A DNA stretch of 64,000 bases from Tundrisphaera sp051175315 (lineage in GTDB: Bacteria > Planctomycetota > Planctomycetia > Isosphaerales > Isosphaeraceae): NCBI RefSeq assembly GCF_051175315.1, contig NZ_CP195100.1, positions 1,364,001-1,428,000 on the forward strand, read 5' to 3'. The notes below the pieces were generated by a model. It did not search any database, was not told the origin of the DNA, and worked only from the letters and a program-made list of their open reading frames with translations. The position numbers were made by a program, and so were the translations under genes. Position 1 is the first letter of the stretch. Each line of letters begins with the position of its first letter. Below are positions 51,556 to 61,538 of the stretch, in pieces.

Positions 51556-51580
51556 GGATGGGCCGGGCTTCGAAAGCGAA

Positions 51581-51610
51581 GCAGGCGGGAGGATTCACCC
51601 TCCCGCCTGC
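51581..51610. terminator. Bidirectional hairpin between the sulfatase and groEL
   Basis: GCAGGCGGGAGG (51581-51592), loop ATTCAC, and CCTCCCGCCTGC (51599-51610): a perfect 12-bp stem between two convergent genes. No T-run on either side. It probably blocks read-through both ways. Confidence 0.6.
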
Positions 51611-51651
51611 CCTGCGATGCGATCCGACGCGGCCGGCGAGGCCGCTTCGGC

Positions 51652-53277
<1,626 letters not shown>

Positions 53278-53352
53278 GGATGGGTCTCTTTCCCGTGGGT
53301 TCGTGGGGTGGTCGGATCACTCGTTCAACTGGGTCGAGCCGGGGTCGCCCGG

Positions 53353-53643
53353 TCAGTCGATGACCGCGAGGATGTCGTCCTCGCGCATCAGGAGGACCTT
53401 CTTGTCGCCGTCGATCTTGAATTCATCGCCGGCGTAGGAGTTGAACAGGACGCTCTCGCCGACCTTGACCTGCAGCTCGCGCTTCTTGCCGTCCTTGGTG
53501 ATCCGACCTTCGCCGACGGCCAGGACCTTGCCCTTCTGCGGCTTGTCCTTGGCCGTGTCCGGCAGCACGATCCCGCCCGCCGTCGTCGACTTGGCTTCTT
53601 CCCGTTCCACCACCACGCGGTCGCCCAGCGGCTTCAGATTCAT
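53353..53643 (-). CDS. groS: Co-chaperonin GroES
   Basis: Ten-kDa lid of the chaperonin, 96 residues, starting MNLKPLGDRVVVEREEAKST, with the mobile loop region (TAGGIVLPDTAKDKPQKG) and KVGESVLFNSYAGDEFKIDG. The ATG at 53643 has GAGG upstream and starts the family; an earlier in-frame ATG at 53736 adds non-coding-like residues. I searched the 240 bases upstream for the TTAGCACTC-type inverted repeat and did not see it, so control differs from the HrcA type. Confidence 0.94.
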   Translation of the reverse strand: MNLKPLGDRVVVEREEAKSTTAGGIVLPDTAKDKPQKGKVLAVGEGRITKDGKKRELQVKVGESVLFNSYAGDEFKIDGDKKVLLMREDDILAVID

Positions 53644-53887
53644 CGCAACCTCTTGCCTACGGATGGCCATGACACCGGGGGGATCCCCCGGATCGTCTCG
53701 GCGAGCCCTCGCCGTCACGACCGCCCAATGATGCAAGATGCGTGCCCCGCCCCAGCACGCAACCCAAGTCGTTTACCTGCATCAACCTAAGAAACCTGCC
53801 GCGTCCCTCCTCGGCGGCGGCATGCTGCCGAACGCGGTCCGGGCCCGGGGCCTCCTGCCAATCCGGCAGGTGGCGGACCGGGCCGGC

Positions 53888-54886
53888 TCAGGCCACCCCG
53901 GCGGACCGGGCGAGCAGGGCGCGGGCCGAGCCCTGGAGCAGGGCGGTGGCGGTGGCGGGATCGAACCGGGACCCGGCCCACTCGACGACCTCGGGCGCGG
54001 TGCCCAGGCCGGGCAGGGTGCGGTCGACGCCCAGGAAGTCGGTCCCGATGGCGATCCCCTCGGCCCCGGTTCGGCCGGCGAACGGCACCGCCGCGATCGC
54101 CTCGACGTCGGCCCGGATCTGGTCGGGGTCCGAATAGAAGGGCGGGCTGACGCCCAGGCCGATCGTGCCTCCCAACGCCCGGAGCCGCACCAGGTTGTCG
54201 CGGGTGAGGGCCCGGGGGGCCTCGTACCCTTCGCGGGCGAGGGCGCCGTGGCTGTACGCCAGGATCAGGCGGTCCGACCTCGCCGCGTCGGACTCGAACC
54301 AGCCGAGCACGTCGGCCATGCTCGTCGGGTTGAGGTGCGCCAGGTCGACGATCGGCCGCGGCCCCGAGCCCGACGGGGCGACCTCCAGCAGGGCCTCCAG
54401 GAACCGGACGCCGAGGGGGAGCAGCCCCCGGTCATCGCCCGGGGCGGCCGAGCCGGCCAGCAGGCCCGTCTCGTTGTAGGTCGGCTGGAACAGCCGGACC
54501 CCGCGGTCGAACAGGCGGGGCAGGTGGGCCAGGTCGTCCGGGGACCGGACCAGGGCGTCGAACCCCTCGACCCCGATCATGCCCCAGGTCAGGCCGTCCC
54601 GATCGTCATCCCATCGGGCCCAGTCCTCGGGCCCGATCAGCAGCCGGCCCGAGAATTCCGCCTCGATCCGGGCGATCAGCGAGGCCAGGGCCGCCCAGGG
54701 GTCGGGCTGGCGGGCCCAGTCGTCGGCCCGGCGGTAGCACGAAACGATCGCGGCCCGCGTGGTCTGGAGGTAGCCGACCGCCTGGCCGACCCGCGAGGCG
54801 ACGCCCGGGTAGAGGTCGGCGTCGAAGGTCGTGGACTCGCCGGCGTACTGGAGGGTCCAATCCACGTGGAGGTCGATGAGAGGCAT
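53888..54886 (-). CDS. M19-family (renal-type) dipeptidase
   Basis: A 332-residue zinc amidohydrolase-fold dipeptidase. The start PLIDLHVDWTLQYAG has the metal-binding H-x-D, GMIGVEGFDALV and RLFQPTYNETGLLAGS follow, IVDLAHLNPTSMADVL holds a zinc His, and ILAYSHGALA another; GIAIGTDFLGVDR near 285 carries the last Asp. Cytoplasmic by absence of a signal peptide. Substrates are dipeptides or D-amino-acid dipeptides. Its stop lies 240 bases before groES, so it is probably in front of the groE unit but not coupled to it. Confidence 0.87.
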   Translation of the reverse strand: MPLIDLHVDWTLQYAGESTTFDADLYPGVASRVGQAVGYLQTTRAAIVSCYRRADDWARQPDPWAALASLIARIEAEFSGRLLIGPEDWARWDDDRDGLTWGMIGVEGFDALVRSPDDLAHLPRLFDRGVRLFQPTYNETGLLAGSAAPGDDRGLLPLGVRFLEALLEVAPSGSGPRPIVDLAHLNPTSMADVLGWFESDAARSDRLILAYSHGALAREGYEAPRALTRDNLVRLRALGGTIGLGVSPPFYSDPDQIRADVEAIAAVPFAGRTGAEGIAIGTDFLGVDRTLPGLGTAPEVVEWAGSRFDPATATALLQGSARALLARSAGVA

Positions 54887-54946
54887 GGTCGCTCGCGGAG
54901 ACGCCCGGGCCCCCAGAGCGGGGAACCCGGGCCGGGAAACGAAAAG

Positions 54947-55156
54947 TTAGTGGCCCGTGGCGTTGTCGATCTTGTCGCCGATCTTCTCGGCCGGGCCGCG
55001 AGGATCGACGGCGTCCTTGAGGTTCTTGCCCGCCTGGTCGATATTCTCGCCCGCCCGCTCGGCGGGGCCCTTCTGCTCGCAGCCGGCCAGGGTCACCACC
55101 GAGCCCAGGACCAGGCCGGCCAACATCACGAACGACTTGCGGATCTCGAACTTCAT
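54947..55156 (-). CDS. Small entericidin-like lipoprotein
   Basis: Sixty-nine residues with a lipoprotein signal (LVLGSVVTLAGC, Cys26), then a short helical, charged tail with repeated A-E-x-A/I-G-x-x-I-D patterns (AERAGENIDQAGKNLKDAVD and EKIGDKIDNATGH). This resembles entericidin and YMGG-type small lipoproteins. The role in the envelope stress response or in outer-membrane stabilising is a guess. GAGG is not obvious; GGGG lies before the ATG. A promoter was not identified. Confidence 0.75.
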   Translation of the reverse strand: MKFEIRKSFVMLAGLVLGSVVTLAGCEQKGPAERAGENIDQAGKNLKDAVDPRGPAEKIGDKIDNATGH

Positions 55157-55302
55157 CGCGGTGACCCCTCGAAAGACTCTACCACGCCGGCGACGCCGCC
55201 CGGACATGGGCGACGCCGATGCCGACAATCCTGACCCCGGAGAGACTTCGCAAAGCGGGCGCCAGGATTGGGACCGACCGATGAAATCATCTCCCTCGGC
55301 CG

Positions 55303-56760
55303 TCACCGATCCGGGGGCGGGTCGAGCGGGATCCGGTCGAGGAATCTCCGGAGCGTCCCATCCAGCCCATCCCAGCGGATCTCGTCGCTCGATCCGGAGC
55401 CGGAATCTCTCCCCAACCACACGACCGGCGGCGACGCCTCCAGGGCGGGCCCGAGCGGGGGATCGGCGGGGAGGAGCGGGGCCAGCCCGCCCGGCCACAG
55501 GGCACCGACCCGGGCCGGAGGGTCCCCCTGCCAGCCCGCCCGGAGGATCGGCCCGGCCGACCGATCCGGCCGTTCGAGCGCCTCCAGGCTGGAGGCCAGG
55601 CCCTCTCCCCAGGCGATCAGGATCGACGGCCCGCGCCGGGCGACCTGGATCCGGCCGTCGGGGCGGATCGCAGCGAGGACGCGGGCGGCAACCGTTTCGT
55701 CGTCGAAGTGGGCGGCGACCATCCCCCGATCGGGCGACGGGCCCCGGCCCGGCGTGTCGCCGACCCAGCCGGAGACCCCGCGCAGGTGCGGGACGAGGTC
55801 CGCATCCACCCGGACCCCGACGGCCCGGGCCAGCAGGCCGAGCCGGAGGCGGGCGGGGGCGAGGTCGGCGCGGGCCGGGTCCTGCTTCTCGAAGCGATCG
55901 GCCAGGCCGAACAGCGCCTCCCAGCGATCGGGGGACAGGGCGACCGCGCCCGCCGCCACCACCCGATCCCGGGGCACCGGGTCGAGCCAGGCCGGGTCGA
56001 TGGCCGCCGGGCCGGGAACCGGGCCCGCACCGGGCTCGCACTCGACGACTGCGCGGAGCGTGGCCCCCTCCAGCCCGGATCGCACGCGGACGGCCCGGGG
56101 ACCCGCCGCCCGGAGCAGGCGGAGCGGGAGCGTCAGGGCGGGGATGGCATCGAGGGGCATCGTCTCGGGGTGGACCTCGGCGAGCAGGGCCAGCCCGCCG
56201 TCTCCGCCGGCCGGGCCGGGATCCTTCAACCCCGCGATCAGGTCGTCCCGGGTCCCGGCTATGACCAGGTGGCCCGGGCCCCGGGCCATCAGGGCGGAAC
56301 CCGGCGGGCCGAGCCGGTCGACGGGGACGCCGTCATGGGGATCCTCCGACGCGCCGTCGGTCAGCACGAATGCCGAGGCCAGGGCCGCGAACGAGCCGTC
56401 GTCATGCGGCAGCGTCGCGAACCAGTGAGGACGGCCGCCATCACCCCACGATCGGACGACCCAGCGGGCATCTTCGAGCGAGCGGAGTTCGCCGGCCATG
56501 CGCGGGTTGAGCGCCGCGAGCACCGCTTCGAGCGGCTTGCCGAGGCGTTTGGGATCCGGGCTGGCCCTTTTCCAGGCGGCCATCGCCTCGGCCGGGTCGC
56601 CGACCTTCGACCCCCGGAACAGGTCGATCAGCCGACCGAGTTCCCGATCCGGGTGGGACAGGCGGATCGAGAGGGAGGGCGGGGGGTTGGGCTCGTCGCC
56701 CGAGGTCGGCCGCGCGGCGAGCCAGAACATCAGGGCGAGCGACACGATCCAGAACCTCAT
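55303..56760 (-). CDS. Exported protein of unknown function
   Basis: A 485-residue protein with a signal peptide (FWIVSLALMFWLAARPTSG). No family recognised. The sequence alternates short beta-like strands and helices without repeats (for example RPHWFATLPHDDGSFAALAS, VVAAGAVALSPDRWEALFG, RGPSILIAWGEGLASSLEAL), a pattern resembling proteins that score or bind substrates without catalysis, but nothing is certain. The ATG at 56760 starts the signal peptide; an in-frame ATG at 56883 would add 41 non-coding-like residues. It is divergent from nuoL. Confidence 0.65.
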   Translation of the reverse strand: MRFWIVSLALMFWLAARPTSGDEPNPPPSLSIRLSHPDRELGRLIDLFRGSKVGDPAEAMAAWKRASPDPKRLGKPLEAVLAALNPRMAGELRSLEDARWVVRSWGDGGRPHWFATLPHDDGSFAALASAFVLTDGASEDPHDGVPVDRLGPPGSALMARGPGHLVIAGTRDDLIAGLKDPGPAGGDGGLALLAEVHPETMPLDAIPALTLPLRLLRAAGPRAVRVRSGLEGATLRAVVECEPGAGPVPGPAAIDPAWLDPVPRDRVVAAGAVALSPDRWEALFGLADRFEKQDPARADLAPARLRLGLLARAVGVRVDADLVPHLRGVSGWVGDTPGRGPSPDRGMVAAHFDDETVAARVLAAIRPDGRIQVARRGPSILIAWGEGLASSLEALERPDRSAGPILRAGWQGDPPARVGALWPGGLAPLLPADPPLGPALEASPPVVWLGRDSGSGSSDEIRWDGLDGTLRRFLDRIPLDPPPDR

Positions 56761-56856
56761 GCGGTCCCCTTCGACTCGACGCGTGGCGGGGCGTGGTGGG
56801 AGGCCGAATCTAGCCCACCCGCGTGGCGGACGTCCAGGGGTTCCGCTGGCGAGGTC

Positions 56857-56886
56857 TTGCGAGGCGGGCGACGACTGTGCCATAGT
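56857..56886 (+). promoter_or_regulatory. Candidate promoter for nuoL-nuoM
   Basis: TTGCGA (56857-56862), 18 bases, CATAGT (56881-56886). Moderate match. The leader to the ATG at 56979 would be about 85 bases. Confidence 0.35.
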
Positions 56887-56978
56887 TCATGCCTTCCCGG
56901 CCCGCATCACGCGCGGGCCCGGGGCGACCGCGCCCGGCGCCGGGTCGTCCTGATGGGCGGTGGCACCAAGGATTTGCG

Positions 56979-59180
56979 ATGAGCTGGCAGGCTGGGATCT
57001 ATGTCGCCGCCGCGGTGATTCCGCTGGGAGCGGGGCTCGTCCAACTCGCGGCGGGACGGTGGCTGGGCCGCCGCGGGGCGCTGGTCGCCACCGGGGCCAT
57101 CGCGACTTCCTTCGCGCTCAGCCTCCTCGGCCTCGTCATCTACCTCGGCTCGGCCGAGGGGATCTTCTCCGAGCACCAGGCCGGCGCCGCGACCGCCGCC
57201 CACGACCAGTTCGGCGAGCCCAACCCGACCAAGGGGCACGCCCCGCTCACCTGGACGGCCGGCTTCGATTGGGTGGCCCTCGGCGGCGGCGGGGATGGCA
57301 TGATCACCATCGCACCGCTGACGATCCCGCTGGCCATCGCGATCGACAACCTGGCCGCCCTGATGTTCGTGATGATCACGTTCGTTGCGACCCTGGTCCA
57401 CATCTACTCGCTCGCCTACATGAGCGAAGACCCGCGCTTCGGGCGGTTCTTCGCCTACCTCTCGTTCTTCTGCGCGGCCATGCTCGGTTTGGTGGCGGCG
57501 AGCAACATCTTCCTCGTCTTCATGTGCTGGGAACTGGTCGGGCTCTGCTCGTACCTCCTGATCGGATTCTGGCGCGAGGACCGGAAGAACGTCGACGCGG
57601 CTAATAAGGCCTTCATCGTCAACCGGATCGGCGACGTGGGCATGCTCATCGGCATGGGCCTGCTCTGGGCCCACCTGGGGACGTTCGACATCGCCGAGAT
57701 CAACGGCTCGCTGCGGGATGCCGAGGGCGGCCTGCACGTCGCCACGGCCGAGGGGACGACGGTCGTCACGATGGGCGATCCGGCCCAGCCCCGGACGATG
57801 TTCGGGCAGCCTCGCCAGATCCCGTACTCGCTGCTGGTCGTGGCCGGGCTGGGGATCTTCGCGGGGTGCGTGGGCAAGTCGGCCCAGTTCCCGCTCCACG
57901 TCTGGCTGCCCGACGCGATGGCGGGGCCGACCCCGGTCTCGGCCCTGATCCACGCGGCGACGATGGTGGCGGCGGGCGTCTACCTGGTCGGCCGGTTCTT
58001 CCCGCTGTTCACGCCCGAGGTGCTGCTGGTCATCGCCTACACGGGCGGGATCACCCTGTTCGTCGCGGCGTCGGTGGCGATGGTCCAGTCGGACTTCAAG
58101 AAGGTGCTCGCGTACTCGACGGTCAGCCAGCTCGGCTTCATGATGCTCGGGCTGGGCGTCGGCGGGCGGGCGGCCGGGCTGTTCCACCTGCTGACGCACG
58201 CCTGCTTCAAGGCGTTGCTGTTCCTGGGGGCGGGCAGCGTCTACCACGCGGTCCACACCTACACGATGGCCGAACTCGGCGGCCTGTACCGCCGGATGCG
58301 GATCACCGGCCTGACCATGCTGGCCGCGACGCTGGCGATCTCCGGCGTGCCCCTGTTCAGCGGGTTCGCCTCCAAGGACGCGATCCTGGCGACCAGCCTC
58401 CACTTCGTCCAGCGATACCCGGCCCACTGGCTCCTGTTCGCCCTGCCGGTCGTCGGCGCGGCGATGACGGCGTTCTACATGGTCCGGATGTGGTTCCTCC
58501 TGTTCGCCGGGGAGCCCCGGAGCGCGGCGGCCGACCACGCCCACGACCCCGGGCCGCTGATGGCCTGGCCGTTGATCGCACTGGCGATCCCGACGGTCGT
58601 GATCGGCTGGCCGATCACGATCCTCCCGTTCTTCGGATTCGAGCCGATCCTGGAGCAGATGCTCCGCTACGGCGAGCCGATCCGGGCCCTGGACGTCGGG
58701 TCGGCGAAGTGGTGGGCGCTGGGGGCGTCGATCCTGATCGCCGCCGCGGGCCTCGGCGTGGGCGCCCTGTTCTACGGGCCGTGGGATGCGTGGCGGCGGC
58801 TCGACGCGAGGCGGCTGGCCGAGCGGTTCGGGCCGGTCCATCGCTTCGTCGCCAACGGCTGGTACTTCGACGCGCTCTACCGCGTGGCGGTGGTCACGCC
58901 GACGCTCCTGCTGGCGCGGCTGACGAGCTGGTTCGACCGCGCCGTGCTCGACCGGATCGTGGACGGGTCGGCGCAACTGGTGGTGGAGCTGAGCCGGTTC
59001 GACGGCTGGTTCGACCGGCAGGTGGTCGACCGCGCCGTGGACGCGGTCGCCCGGGGCACCATCGGGGCCGGGGAGTGGGCCCGGAGGCTCCAGGGCGGGC
59101 AATTGCGCGGGTATCTGATGGTGCTGGCCGCGGCCGTGGTCGGGCTGTCGGCGGCCCTGTTCGTGTGGATCCTGGCCTGA
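56979..59180 (+). CDS. nuoL: NADH-quinone oxidoreductase subunit L
   Basis: Antiporter-like membrane subunit of complex I that contributes to proton pumping, 733 residues. The core holds GVGKSAQFPLHVWLPDAM-like CVGKSAQFPLHVWLPDAMAG, the key MVQSDFKKVLAYSTVSQLG, and LTHACFKALLFLGAGSVYH, all with the channel lysines and His. About sixteen membrane segments, with the long lateral helix and a C-terminal extension (HRFVANGWYFDALYRVAVVT). nuoM follows after 16 bases. Subunits K, J and N are not adjacent, so this is a split complex I locus. Confidence 0.92.
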   Translation: MSWQAGIYVAAAVIPLGAGLVQLAAGRWLGRRGALVATGAIATSFALSLLGLVIYLGSAEGIFSEHQAGAATAAHDQFGEPNPTKGHAPLTWTAGFDWVALGGGGDGMITIAPLTIPLAIAIDNLAALMFVMITFVATLVHIYSLAYMSEDPRFGRFFAYLSFFCAAMLGLVAASNIFLVFMCWELVGLCSYLLIGFWREDRKNVDAANKAFIVNRIGDVGMLIGMGLLWAHLGTFDIAEINGSLRDAEGGLHVATAEGTTVVTMGDPAQPRTMFGQPRQIPYSLLVVAGLGIFAGCVGKSAQFPLHVWLPDAMAGPTPVSALIHAATMVAAGVYLVGRFFPLFTPEVLLVIAYTGGITLFVAASVAMVQSDFKKVLAYSTVSQLGFMMLGLGVGGRAAGLFHLLTHACFKALLFLGAGSVYHAVHTYTMAELGGLYRRMRITGLTMLAATLAISGVPLFSGFASKDAILATSLHFVQRYPAHWLLFALPVVGAAMTAFYMVRMWFLLFAGEPRSAAADHAHDPGPLMAWPLIALAIPTVVIGWPITILPFFGFEPILEQMLRYGEPIRALDVGSAKWWALGASILIAAAGLGVGALFYGPWDAWRRLDARRLAERFGPVHRFVANGWYFDALYRVAVVTPTLLLARLTSWFDRAVLDRIVDGSAQLVVELSRFDGWFDRQVVDRAVDAVARGTIGAGEWARRLQGGQLRGYLMVLAAAVVGLSAALFVWILA

Positions 59181-59196
59181 AAGACGGGGTGCGACG

Positions 59197-60885
59197 GTGT
59201 TGAGCGACGACCTGCTGCTGAGCCTCCTCTGGATCGTCCCGCTGGGGGGGGCCGCCGGGGTCCTGCTGATCCCCGACCGGAGGCCGGACGCGATCAGGCG
59301 GTTCGCGCTCGGGACCACCGTCCTCACCCTGCTCCTGTCCCTGGCCGCGTTCGCCCGCTACACGGCCGGCGGGTTCGGGTCGAAGCCGCTGGCCGAACGG
59401 GCCTTCGGCGCGATCCTTGATGCCAAGGGGGAGGCTTACCAGGCCGCGCTGGTGGTTCGGCACACCTGGATCCCCTACTTCGACATCCAGTATTACCTGG
59501 GCCTGGATGGGATCAACCTGGCGCTGGTCCTGCTCTCGGCGTTCGTCGGGGTGCTGGCCTGCCTGGCCTCGTGGAACATCGACCGGAAGATCAAGGCCTA
59601 CTTCGGCCTCTACCTGCTGCTCCTTTCGAGCATGATGGGCGTCTTCCTGGCGCTCGACCTGGTGCTGTTCTACGTCTTCTTCGAGCTGATGCTTTTGCCG
59701 ATGTACTTCCTGATCGCCATCTGGGGCGGCGACCGGCGCGAGTACGCGGCGATGAAGTTCCTGCTCTACACCCTGTTCGGCTCGGTCTTCATCCTGGTCG
59801 GGTTCCTGGCCCTCTACTTCTGGTCCGGGGATGCCACGGGCGTGACCGTGGGCGGCAAGCCGTTCGACGCCCACACCTTCGACATGGTCCGGCTGGCCCG
59901 GGCGGCGTCGGAGACCGCGTACTACGGCCGGTGGATCCAGGGGTGGATCTTCCTGCTCCTGTTCCTCGGGTTCAGCGTCAAGCTGCCGTCGATCCCGTTC
60001 CACACCTGGCTGCCCGACGCCCACGTCCAGGCACCGACGCCGATCAGCATGATCCTGGCGGGGGTGCTGCTCAAGGTGGGCGGCTACGGCTTCCTCCGCC
60101 TGGCCTGGCCCCTGGCCCCGGCCGGCGCCCACGACTGGGCCTGGGTCGTCGCGGTCCTGGGGACGGCGAGCATCCTCTACGGGGCGCTCGCGGCGATGGC
60201 CCAGGATGACTTCAAAAAATTGGTCGCCTACAGCTCGGTCAGCCACATGGGCTACGTCACGCTCGGCATGGCCGCGATGAACCTGGCGGGCGACCCCCGC
60301 TACTACGCCTATGGGCTCAATGGTGCCCTGTTCATGATGGTCGCCCACGGGATCACCTCGACGGCCATGTTCTTCCTGGTCGGCGTGATCTACGAAAGGA
60401 CCCACACGCGGGACCTGCGCGCGATCGGCGGCGGGCTGGTCGGGCCGATGCCGATCGGCGCGGCGGTCTCGGCCGTGATCTTCTTCGGCTCGATGGGCCT
60501 GCCGGGCCTGTGCGGGTTCGTGGCCGAGGTCTTCGTGATCCTGGCCGCGTTCCGGTTCTCGCCCTTGCTCGGGGCCCTGGCGGCGGCGGCCGTGGTCCTC
60601 ACGGCGGGGTACATCCTCTGGACCATCCAGCGCGTCTTCCTCGGCCGTCGAGAAGGGGAAGGGGGGCCGATCGCCGATCTCCGGCCGGTCGAGCTGATCA
60701 TCGCCGTGCCGCTGGTTGTCCTGACGATCTGGCTGGGCGTCATCCCCGGCGCCTTGCTGAGTTGGGCCGGGCCGTCGGTCGACCGCGTGGCCCGGGACAT
60801 CGTCTCGGCGAAGTCCCATCCGGTGCCGGCCCCGACCGCCGTGGCCCGGGAGGCGGCCGAGCCGACCCCTCGCCCCCTCCGGTGA
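59197..60885 (+). CDS. nuoM: NADH-quinone oxidoreductase subunit M
   Basis: Second antiporter-like subunit of complex I, 562 residues and about fourteen membrane segments. FFELMLLPMYFLIAIWGG, VKLPSIPFHTWLPDAHVQAP, MAQDDFKKLVAYSSVSHMGY and NGALFMMVAHGITSTAMFFL match the family, with the functional lysines. The GTG at 59197 follows nuoL by 16 bases. nuoN, which usually comes next, is absent; a small exported protein stands there instead. Confidence 0.93.
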   Translation: MLSDDLLLSLLWIVPLGGAAGVLLIPDRRPDAIRRFALGTTVLTLLLSLAAFARYTAGGFGSKPLAERAFGAILDAKGEAYQAALVVRHTWIPYFDIQYYLGLDGINLALVLLSAFVGVLACLASWNIDRKIKAYFGLYLLLLSSMMGVFLALDLVLFYVFFELMLLPMYFLIAIWGGDRREYAAMKFLLYTLFGSVFILVGFLALYFWSGDATGVTVGGKPFDAHTFDMVRLARAASETAYYGRWIQGWIFLLLFLGFSVKLPSIPFHTWLPDAHVQAPTPISMILAGVLLKVGGYGFLRLAWPLAPAGAHDWAWVVAVLGTASILYGALAAMAQDDFKKLVAYSSVSHMGYVTLGMAAMNLAGDPRYYAYGLNGALFMMVAHGITSTAMFFLVGVIYERTHTRDLRAIGGGLVGPMPIGAAVSAVIFFGSMGLPGLCGFVAEVFVILAAFRFSPLLGALAAAAVVLTAGYILWTIQRVFLGRREGEGGPIADLRPVELIIAVPLVVLTIWLGVIPGALLSWAGPSVDRVARDIVSAKSHPVPAPTAVAREAAEPTPRPLR

Positions 60886-60903
60886 GCGATGGTCTGATTG
60901 GCC

Positions 60904-60932
60904 TTGCGTCAATCGGCGGGTCTGAGTAATTT
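60904..60932 (+). promoter_or_regulatory. Candidate promoter for the small exported protein gene
   Basis: TTGCGT (60904-60909), 17 bases, TAATTT (60927-60932). It lies directly after nuoM and would give a leader of about 95 bases. Confidence 0.45.
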
Positions 60933-61034
60933 GCCGCCGCGTCCGGGAGATCCCGCGATCTCGCGGACGCTGGGCACCCCAAGGAGCGGGCGTGCCCGGA
61001 TTCGACCCGAATCGGCCCGAAAGAGAGGGACAGC

Positions 61035-61535
61035 ATGCAAAGACGGTCATGGATGGCCGCTTTGACGCTCGCCGCGCTGGCCGGGATCCCGGCCGGGGCC
61101 GACGAAACCGCCCAGGCGAAGACCGGTATCGAGCCCGCCTCGGCCCGGCCTGCCCACGAGCCCGGTTCGATCAAGCGTAAGGTCTCGCTCAACCTCAGGT
61201 TCAGCGGGCTTCTCTACCCGGGCGAGGTGGTCATCAAGCCCGGCAACGCCGGCTGCCGCTTCCAGCCGATCACCCTCCCGGTCCGGGTCAATGGCCCGGT
61301 CCCGATGGATCCCATCGAAATCGAGACCTTCAGCGCCGACCGCACCTGCTCCCTGGTGATCACGCTCAAGGAGCCGCGCCAGCCCGACAAGACGATGCGC
61401 CGGACCTTCCAGTTCGAGGCGACCGAGCCGGCGAAGGGCCCCCAGGTCTTCGAATGCATGCTCAGCGCCATGCCGAAGACGCCCGCCGCGACGGTCGCCG
61501 AGAGGACGACCGGCGCGACGCGGCCCAAGAAGTAA
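61035..61535 (+). CDS. Small exported protein of unknown function
   Basis: A 166-residue protein with a signal peptide (WMAALTLAALAGIPAGADE) and a core of beta-like strands (RKVSLNLRFSGLLYPGEVVI, LPVRVNGPVPMDPIEIETF, TCSLVITLKE) with three Cys; the tail is Ala/Thr/Lys-rich. No family recognised. GAGAGG precedes the ATG. It ends three bases from the convergent oxidoreductase gene. Confidence 0.6.
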   Translation: MQRRSWMAALTLAALAGIPAGADETAQAKTGIEPASARPAHEPGSIKRKVSLNLRFSGLLYPGEVVIKPGNAGCRFQPITLPVRVNGPVPMDPIEIETFSADRTCSLVITLKEPRQPDKTMRRTFQFEATEPAKGPQVFECMLSAMPKTPAATVAERTTGATRPKK

Positions 61536-61538
61536 GGT

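Noticed and set aside
56907..59327. 806-residue open frame on the minus strand opposite nuoL
   Set aside because: Arg/Glu/His/Gln-rich shadow of a membrane protein gene; no recognisable motif, while the plus strand encodes a clear NuoL.
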